A stretch of 60,000 bases of DNA from Symbiodinium natans (lineage: Eukaryota > Sar > Dinophyceae > Suessiales > Symbiodiniaceae). The stretch lies in assembly GCA_905221605.1 (NCBI GenBank), contig CAJNDS010002676.1:100001-160000 (forward strand). The letters are read 5' to 3'. Positions 1 to 60,000 of the stretch are shown piece after piece. Position 1 is the stretch's first letter. Each line of letters begins with the position of its first letter. The position numbers and the translations under genes are program-made. Below the pieces are notes generated by a model that made no database searches, was not told where the DNA came from, and saw only the letters and a list, made by a program, of their open reading frames with translations.

Positions 1-191
1 TGTGCAGAATGGCGTCCACTCGTTCATGAGTAGAACGTGGGAAGAATCACAAGCACGAGGCTCAAAGCTCTGCAACTTAAGCCCGTCACTACAGGTTTAG
101 GGTTTAGGGTTTAGGGTTTAGGGTTTAGGGTTTAGGGTTTAGGGTTTAGGGTTTAGGGTTTAGGGTTTAGGGTTTAGGGTTTAGGGTTTGC

Positions 192-52694
<52,503 letters not shown>

Positions 52695-53679
52695 CTCGGA
52701 AGGAGAGGGTTTCCGAGCTCGAGGGTTTTTGGGCCCTTGGGGTTTAGGGTTTAGGGTTTAGGGTTTCGGGTTTAGGGTTTAGGGCTAGGGTTGTTTAGGG
52801 TTTAGGGTTTAGGGTTTAGGGTTTAGGGTTTAGGGTTTAGGGTTTGAAGGTTTGAGGAGTGGGGCTTAGGGCTTGGGAATCTTGAGCCCTGCCAGCCCTA
52901 AACCCAGGGTTTGAGGCATCTTTCCAGAGCTCACCCAAAGGCTCTTGGTTTCCCGTTCCAGAGCCCTCCCTAGGAGATACCAGTGCCTAAACCCCAAACC
53001 CAAAACCCCAAACCCCAAACCCCAAACCCTAAACCCTAAACCCTAAACCTTAAACCCTAAACCCTAAACCCTAAACCCTAAGCCCAAAAATCGCTAGGAG
53101 GGTCCTTGGAGCCTTAGGGTGGTCCTCTTTGCTTGGGGTTTCGTTGTCCATAAGCCCCTTTGAGGCTGATTGGCAGGGTTTCGGGCTTAGCAGGGTACAA
53201 GGTCTACGTAGGGTTTCGGCTTTCATGTGCAGGGTTTAGGGGTTCAGGGATTTAGGGTTTAGGGCTATGTAGGCCCGGCCATTGTAGGCTTGCTGACAGG
53301 GCCGAGAAGGCTTGTAGGTTTACAGGGCTGGTAGGCTTCTTAGGGTTATGGGGGGTGAATGGGGTTCATAGGGTTCATGGGGTTCAGGAGAGCCAAAGGT
53401 TTATAGGCTGTACTGCTGAGGCTACCTGTACTGCTGAGGCTACCTGACTCGAAGCATTTTTTCCGGCCGATGGCCTGCGCAGCACCGGGGCAGTCCTTGC
53501 TACCCCTTCTTCACCGAGAGCCCCGAGGTGTCGATTTGGGCTTCAGTGGGTTTAGGGTTTATGGTTTAGGGTTTAGGGTTTAGGGGTCCAATGCTTAGGT
53601 GCTCTAGGGCTGAAGGAGGGTTTGGGGCTCTCGTCTGCTTCTTCTCTACGGTAGCAGACTCGGAACCAGCCGAATAATC

Positions 53680-53910
53680 CAGATTGTTCATATCTATACA
53701 ATGTTACAAGACGTAGAGTATGGAAGAGGGCATAGATACAGAGATAGATGTTGATGTGTATATATATATATAGATACATAAACGACATATACATACATAT
53801 ATATATATATATATACATGTTTATGTATATATATACACATACATATACATAGAATTCTGGATACTCATATCTTGGTTACCATATATACGTCTTTAAGACG
53901 CGAATATCCA
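53680..53910. repeat. TATATA/TACATA microsatellite region
   Basis: Low-complexity AT tract; the minus-strand frame of Tyr/Ile/Met is an artefact. Confidence 0.8.
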
Positions 53911-55534
53911 TGCATGTTCAAGGTAGACTTGAATTCAAGTCATGCACTCCAGGCATTGCAAGCGTAAGAAACAGGCGTCAGGATTCCGATTCTGCCTGAT
54001 GTGCTGTGATATATACAAGTGCAGCGATGGAGATGGGTCGCTGCCACAGATGCTCCCAGATCTTCCAAAGCCCCTTTATTGAGGAATATACCTTAATTCA
54101 TAATAAGGATCCTTAGTGGGTAGACCCCTTGGCCTCAACCCCTCAACCGTCAAGCACCCAACGCATCAACCCGGTGAGCCTATCCCACCCAACAAAACCT
54201 GCACCTCAACTAAGGCTCCAAAGCCTGATAACGCTGTACAGGCTTCGGGACTCCCTAGAAACATACCGACATGGTGCTTGATCAAAAAAACACCAGTTTC
54301 CAAAATCATCCTATCTGCCCTTATCAACCCATAGGAACCCCCTAAGCAACTTCTTAAAAGGACCTTTGAGATCACCCCCAGCATCTCAAATCTCAGGAAC
54401 CACACACCTCCTGAGACTTGACAAAGCGCTGTGCGCCCTGAGGGCCGGATAGAAGGGCTTCACAGTGTATGACAATGCTGGGGTCTTAGTGCTTTCGTGG
54501 AATCACCCTTTCTAAGTCCTAAAAAACCATACAAAACTAAACCCTGAAAGCCCCAAGTCATCGAACCTCGAAGATGCATACATGAGCCCATAGTATGTCC
54601 ATACTGCAGTCCTACTTCGTGGTCAAACCATAAACCCTAAACCCTAAACCCTAAACCCTAAACCCTAAACCCTCAAGGAAGCCACACTCGGACCCCAAGG
54701 ATGTACCTTTAAGACTAATCATGCCCTCATATTCCCTTACGCATAAAAAGGGTCCCGAAACCCCAAGACTACAACCTGAGGGGTCCAAAGTAGACTCCCA
54801 TGATACACCCCAAACCCGGACCCTAAACCCTGAACCCTGAACCCTAAACCCTGAACCCTAAACCCTAAATCCCAAACCCTAAACCCTAAACCCTGAACCC
54901 TAGGCCCTTCAGGCTTCGCGTGTTCAGTGTTCAGAGGAAGTCCGACATCGTGCACGTGCCGCCGCGGCTGTGGTCAGCCACCTCTAGTCAGGGCTCCCCA
55001 AAGGTGGGGGCTTAAAGTAGGGATTAGGATGTCGGGTTTGTGGTCTAGGGTTTAGGATTTCCAGTTTGCGGTTTAGGGTTTGGGGTTTAGGATTTCGGGT
55101 TAAGGGTTAGGGCTTAAGGATTTTGATCCCAAAACCCTCAACCCTCCCAAAAACCCTCTGCGTTGTTTTTGGCAACGGTAGGCTTTGCATGCAATCACCT
55201 GCATCGGACGCCATCGGAGCAGTTATGGAGTTCCGGGTTCAGGGTTTACGGCGTGCACGGTTCAGATAGAGGGCTTAGGGTAAGTACCCTGAACCCCAAG
55301 CCCTTAGACTCTGAACTCCCAAATCCGAGACCCTAAGTGAAACCCCGAGCCCCTAAACTGCTCCATTGTTGGGTACTTTTCTAACATGATCATGTTTGTT
55401 CCTTGTTGGGTTTAGGGTTTAGGGTTTAGGGTTTAGGGTTTAGGGTTTAGGGTTTAGGGTTTAGGGTTTAGGGTTTAGGGTTTAGGGTTTAGGGTTTAGG
55501 GTTTAGGGTTTAGGGTAAACCTGATACATCAAGA

Positions 55535-55612
55535 GATGATGCCCGCATTGTCATCAGAGTTTTGGCAGAGCTAGCGGAGGTTTCTGGGGCTCGTCTTTTT
55601 GGGTTCATGAAC
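55535..55612 (+). other. Exon-like island
   Basis: Plus reads ARIVIRVLAELAEVSGARLF; minus is also open (SAKTLMTMRASSLDVSG). Not assigned. Confidence 0.28.
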
Positions 55613-55966
55613 CCCTACTGTACAAACCTCAAACCCGAAACCCCAATTCCCAAACCTCAAGCCCCAAACCCTAAACCCTAAACCCTAAACCCCAAACCCC
55701 AAACCCTAAACCCTAAACCCAGTTTTTGTTGGCTTAAGGAGCCTCATAAGGGAGCCTGAGACCGAAAAAAAGGAATCAGGGCCTACGCTAGGTCCTAGAA
55801 GCCTCCTAAGTACCCTAAATGCCCTATAAAGGGATTAGGGTTTAGGGTTTAGGGTTTAGGGTCCAGGGTTTAGCCAGAAGCCTTCCAGGTCGTCACACTG
55901 GCACCCGACGCGGGTGTTGGAGACCTTGTTTCGGGGACATCCACTTTCCGGCTTCTCTGAAGCTTG

Positions 55967-56082
55967 GGTTTGGGGTTTGGGGTTTGGGGTTTGGGGTTTG
56001 GGGTTTGGGGTTTGGGGTTTGGGGTTTGGGGTTTGGGGTTTGGGGTTTGGGGTTTGGGGTTTGGGGTTTGGGGTTTGGGGTT
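55967..56082. repeat. TTTGGGG array followed by TTTGTGGG array
   Basis: About sixteen TTTGGGG units, then GTTTGTGG units to about 56166. Confidence 0.88.
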
Positions 56083-56475
56083 CTGGGTTTGGGGTTTGGG
56101 GTTTGTGGGTTTGTGGGTTTGTGGGTTTATGGGCTTGTGGGTTTGTGGGTTTGTGGGTTTGTGGGTTAGGGCTGTGCATTTCAGGGTTTAAGGTTTGTCA
56201 GCGTTGTAGGGTTTTGGGGTGCATGGGGCTCATAGGGCTTGTAGGGATTACAGGGGTCTAGGGGTTAAGGGTTAAGGGTTTAGGGTAAGAGATTTAGGAT
56301 TTCAGGGGTCTGGTTTTCCTGATCTTAGGGACAGCTGTTTGGCAACCCCACCCATGTCTGAAATTTACAAGCCTGGGCGGCCGGCACCCTTACACTCAAC
56401 CTTAAACCTTTACGGTTTAGGGTTTAGGGTTTAGGGCCTAGGGTTTCCTCAAACCCTGAACCCTAAATCCTAAAC

Positions 56476-56614
56476 CTTAAGCTCGGGATTCCCCCTTGTC
56501 CTAACAGTCCTTCATAGGAATTCTGATAGGGGGCTACTATAATCCCTATTCCCTAAACCCTAAACCCTAAACCCTAGGGACTGTTAGTATAAGGGGGTCA
56601 TCCCAAACCTTAAG
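56476..56614. mobile_element. Small inverted-repeat element, CTAACAGTCC family, interrupted by telomere-type repeat
   Basis: Arms CTTAAGCTCGGGATTCCCCC...CTAACAGTCC and GGACTGTTAG...AAGGGGGTCATCCC...CTTAAG. CCCTAAA units at 56552-56574 lie in the loop. Confidence 0.68.
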
Positions 56615-56766
56615 CCTTTAAGGGCTTCAAGGGGTTTAGGGTTTAGGGTTGAGGGTTTAGGGTTGAGGGTTTAGGGTTGAGGGTTTAGGGGTGCTCTCAA
56701 TCTTGGCGACCCTACTGCGCTTGTTCTTTCATTCTGACCACAGGGTTCATGTTTGCGGCTTTCGGG

Positions 56767-56935
56767 CTTGGGATGTTCCCACTGATTCTAACAGTCCTCC
56801 ATAGGGAGTATAGTACCCCCCGACTGTTTTTAAAAACCCTCTTATTCTCAGTCCTCCATAGGGAGTATAGTACCCCTACTATAATCTCCACTAAGGACTG
56901 TTAGCAGAAGGGGGAACATCCCAAGTTTAGGGGCT
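56767..56935. mobile_element. Small inverted-repeat element, CTAACAGTCC family
   Basis: Arms CTTGGGATGTTCCC...CTAACAGTCC and GGACTGTTAG...GGGGGAACATCCCAAG; inside, CAGTCCTCCATAGGGAGTAT is directly duplicated. A related partial copy is near 18419-18500. Confidence 0.72.
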
Positions 56936-57233
56936 TGGAGGGTTTGGAACTGTGTGTGTGTGTGTGCGTGTGTTGCGGAGTCTGAGATCGGCGGTGTGGT
57001 CCAGGTAGTGGATGCACAACTGGCTTTAGGGTTTAGGGTTTAGGGTTTAGGGCATCGTGTGCTCAAGATTAAGTCTGTAGTCAGTAGCAACGAGACTGAC
57101 AGCATCTACCCAAAGGCTCCAATGTAGTTCCTTTTTGGATTAGTTATAGGGGATTCTAGTATACTACCCCAACAAGGTACTCCACAGGAGCCTTTGAGCA
57201 ATGGACTTGGCAAAGCGCCCCTCATCTTCGCAG

Positions 57234-57280
57234 CCGCGGGAGAAAATGACATGGGATCCTGTGGGGGTGCATCTCTGGAG
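57234..57280 (+). other. Exon-like island with good plus-strand splice signals
   Basis: TCTTCGCAG| then PREKMTWDPVGVHLWR then GGAG|GTAGC. 47 nt, not assigned. Confidence 0.38.
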
Positions 57281-57384
57281 GTAGCTATCTGGCACAGCTG
57301 GCCCTAAACCCTAAACCCTAAACCCTAAACCCTAAGCCCTAAACCCTAAACCCTAAACCTAAAACCGGCCAACGGCCTTCAACT

Positions 57385-57475
57385 AACCAGCTCTCTGACC
57401 TTCTTCAGTGTCTCCTAGCTCTGCAGTCTCTGCCCTGCTCCGGGCCTCACCCAGCAAGCCTTTGAGGCACCCTAA
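57385..57475 (-). other. Exon-like island
   Basis: Minus reads GLLGEARSRAETAELGDTEE then GQRAG. Not assigned. Confidence 0.3.
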
Positions 57476-57794
57476 ACCCTAAACCCTAAACCCCAAACCC
57501 TATTTTCCACGAACTCTGTGTCGCCTTCCGTTCTGGCTTGCTTGCTTTTGCTGCATAGTACAACGCAGACTCTCAGCAAAACTCAACGTACGTCAAACTC
57601 GTACCTCTTAACACCAATGAGTCCCTGAAAGGAAAACCCTCAATCCTAAACTCCAATCCTTCCGAGAATTGGCCCCTCCCCCCCCCCCCCCCAAAAAAAA
57701 AAAAAACACCCTAACCCCAATCCCCAAACCCTAAACCCTGAACCCTATAAACCCTAAACCCTAAATCCTAAACCTGGAACCCCAAGCAATTGGG

Positions 57795-57855
57795 CCGCCC
57801 CGACGCCGCGCAACGGCCAACAAAGCTCGCGAAGTCGGCCTCCGCGACTCTCTCT
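57795..57855 (-). other. Exon-like island
   Basis: Minus reads ERVAEADFASFVGRCAASG after CCCCAG. Could be an upstream eIF2A exon, but not demonstrable. Confidence 0.3.
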
Positions 57856-57926
57856 GGGGCATTTGTTAGGGTTTAGGGTTTAGGGTTTAGGGTTTAGGGT
57901 TTAGGGTTTAGGGTTTAGGGTTTAGG

Positions 57927-57928
57927 GT

Positions 57929-57988
<60 letters not shown>

Positions 57989-57990
57989 GG
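57927..57990. repeat. Variant array TTGAGGG
   Basis: Nine units continuing a TTTAGGG run. Confidence 0.9.
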
Positions 57991-58487
57991 TTTAGGGTGC
58001 TTCGGGTGGGGATGGGGGCTTTAGGGCGTTAAGGGCGTTTAAGGCTTTGAGGGCTTTTACGGGCTTCGAGGGCTTTGAGGGGCTGTGGGGCTTTAAGCTC
58101 TTCAGGCCCCAAACTCCCGGAGCCCTAACACCCAAACCTTGTTTCATGGACAGGGCCTTAACTGGAAAGGGGTATTGCGCTGCTTCTTGGGAAACAGCTC
58201 CATAAACACTAAAGCCAGGCACCTGACTCCCTCCTAAGCTCCTGAAAAACCCCTAAGCCTAGAACCCTTGAACCCAAAACCCCGAAGCCCTAAACCCCTA
58301 AACCTAGTCCCCTAGCCTATACCCTGAACCCTAACCCAAAACCCCTAACCCCCAATCCCCTAATTGCCCTACTCCCCAACCCTAAACCCTAAACCCCAAA
58401 CCCTAAATCCTAAACCCTAAACCCTAAATCCTAAACCCTAAACCCTAAATCCTAAACCCTAAACCCTAAACACACGTGTACTCAAAA

Positions 58488-58544
58488 GGCCCACGGCTGC
58501 CTCCACTTTCGCGGCTCGGTAGGTGTGAACCTTCTTGCCGGCAC
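58488..58544 (-). other. Exon-like island with canonical acceptor
   Basis: CTGTTTGCTTGCAG| then GAGKKVHTYRAAKVEAAVG on minus. Candidate upstream exon of the eIF2A gene or of a neighbour; unassigned. Confidence 0.35.
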
Positions 58545-58562
58545 CTGCAAGCAAACAGGACA

Positions 58563-58682
58563 GGGTTTGGGGTTTGGGGTTTGGGGTTTGGGGTTTGGGG
58601 TTTGGGGTTTGGGGTTTGGGGTTTGGGGTTTGGGGTTTGGGGTTTGGGGTTTGGGGTTTGGGGTTTGGGGTTTGGGGTTTGG
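58563..58682. repeat. Variant array TTTGGGG
   Basis: Seventeen units, then three TTTGGTG units and TTTAGGG. Confidence 0.9.
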
Positions 58683-58933
58683 TGTTTGGTGTTTGGTGTT
58701 TGGGGTTTAGGGTTTAGGGTTTAGGGTTTAGGGTTTAGGGTTTGGTTTAGGGTTAAGGCTTAGGGGTTTAGGGTTGAGGGTTGAGGGTTTAGGGTCTAGA
58801 GAAACCCGCATACAAAGGTACTCGAAGGAACAAGTAGGTATGTGGTGGGAATGTGGTTGCCAGGGTCCTGCTATCTGGGTGCCAGCCTATGGATTCTTTC
58901 TATACCCCTAAACCCTAAACCCTAATATTCCTG

Positions 58934-59012
58934 CAGTTCTCTGCTGAGGAATTGTTGACCTTCCGCGCCACCCTCCTGCCCTCCAGCGTGCTCCGCCACA
59001 TGAGCCTAGTGG
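58934..59012 (+). other. Exon-like island
   Basis: ATTCCTGCAG| then FSAEELLTFRATLLPSSVLR on plus. Not assigned. Confidence 0.33.
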
Positions 59013-59869
59013 GCTTAGGAATTTTCAGGTATAGGGTTTAGGGTTTAGGGTTTAGGGTTTAGGGCTTAGGGCTTAGGGCTTAGGACTGTTCAGGTATTGG
59101 TCTTGAGGGTTTGGGGTTCAAGGTTTTGAGGTTCTGGATTTGAGCTCTGGGGGGAACACCCTAAACCCTAAACTCTAAACCCTAAACCCTAAACCCGGAC
59201 ACCCTAAACCCCGAACACCTGCACGACACATCAAGAAGGGCATCTAGTCTTTGAAGGTACGTTGGGGTCTAGATTTCATTGAACACATAAACCCTAAACC
59301 CTAGGCAAAAATGATACACAAACGTAACCGCATAAATACATATATATATGTATGCCATGTATACACCTATCAATTTTTGGCGCTGATTCTAGTGATACAC
59401 AGTCGCCTGAAAAAGGGGGGCAGCTTGCGTGATGGGAGCCGAGCTACGGGTAAGCCCTAAAACTCAAGGCAAGAAGGCGCCCAACGCTCCAAGCACCACA
59501 AAAAGCTGTCAACTCGAAGAGTCATTCACCCTAAACCCTAAACCCTAAACCCTAAACCCTAAACCCTAAACCCTAAACCCTAAACCCTAAACCCTAAACC
59601 CTAAACCCTAAACCCTAAACCCTTTAAACCCTAAACCCTAAACCCTAAACCCTAAACCCTAAACCCTAAACCCTAAACCCTAAACCCTAAACCCTAAACC
59701 CTAAACCCTAAACCCTAAACCCTAACCGTACCCCTTAACCTATAAAAGGAAAATCGAGGGAAGGACTTTTACCCATACCCCTTAGCTTATTTTTAAGCGG
59801 GGTATGCCAAAAGGGTATGTTGAATGTTTCTTAGACCCACGTGCACTTTGAACTCTATAACCCTAACCT

Positions 59870-59960
59870 ATACACCCCATAAACCCCATAAACCCCACAA
59901 ACACCATAAACCCCATAAACCCCATAAACCCCATAAACCCCATAAATCCCATAAATCCTG
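59870..59960. repeat. CCCCATAAA array
   Basis: About nine 9-bp units of AACCCCATA, complement-type relative of the TTTATAGGG array near 4 kb. Confidence 0.85.
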
Positions 59961-60000
59961 AACCCTATATACCCCACAAAAACAAACCTATAACCCCAGT

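Noticed and set aside
55856-56261. Gly/Val/Trp and Pro/Asn repeat ORFs
   Set aside because: Translations of TTTGGGG-type arrays; the same applies near 58.5-58.7 kb.
59530-59724. A chromosome end (true telomere)
   Set aside because: The run is long but both orientations occur throughout and non-repeat sequence continues on both sides.

Overview
The window looks like nuclear DNA of a dinoflagellate. It is saturated with short blocks of the telomere-type repeat TTTAGGG in both orientations. It carries a fragment of a dinoflagellate/apicomplexan-type mitochondrial cob gene, an R2-like retroelement with a C-terminal zinc finger and nuclease, and splice sites of the GT, GC and GA type followed by AG|G. 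The species cannot be named from sequence alone.

Main result: most of the window appears to be one very large gene on the minus strand, for translation initiation factor eIF2A, broken into tiny exons (21 to 88 nt) that long-ORF gene finding would miss. I recovered a collinear series from about 52.7 kb down to about 26.6 kb (E1 to E18). It reads in the order and reading phase expected for the eIF2A beta-propeller, with landmarks such as VAVYVPQQ, CQMLWN, DVDETGASYFG, AVAGFG, SWFADGR and ATVAPRMN. Probable linker and C-terminal exons continue to about 0.2 kb (E19 to E25, less certain). The first 130 or so residues were not identified. The introns (96 bp to nearly 14 kb) consist largely of TTTAGGG/CCCTAAA blocks, variant arrays, small inverted-repeat elements and larger insertions.

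Layout, low to high coordinates: 0.2-4 kb, candidate C-terminal exons among telomere-type blocks. 4.2-16 kb, a repeat domain inside one putative intron: a GAGCTC-rich degenerate repeat field (4.5-9.6 kb), a 42-bp minisatellite (10.6-11.2 kb) and an AATTTC/GAAATT palindromic satellite with a 1.83-kb higher-order period (11.2-15.9 kb). 17.7-23 kb, linker exons with a 5'-truncated but otherwise intact retroelement ORF in the intron between two of them. 26-30 kb and 35.5-38 kb, dense propeller exons; between them lies the mitochondrial cob fragment (34.4-35.2 kb). 40.9-41.4 kb, a 123-bp palindromic tandem repeat. 43.0-44.1 kb, a separate three-exon metallophosphoesterase gene nested on the same strand, one of whose introns has terminal inverted repeats like a small transposon. 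44.9-52.7 kb, more eIF2A exons plus several MITE copies. 53-60 kb, repeats and exon-like islands I could not assign.

Together the window shows a housekeeping gene dispersed in introns built from telomere-like DNA and mobile elements, with telomere-type tracts also interrupting some of those elements.
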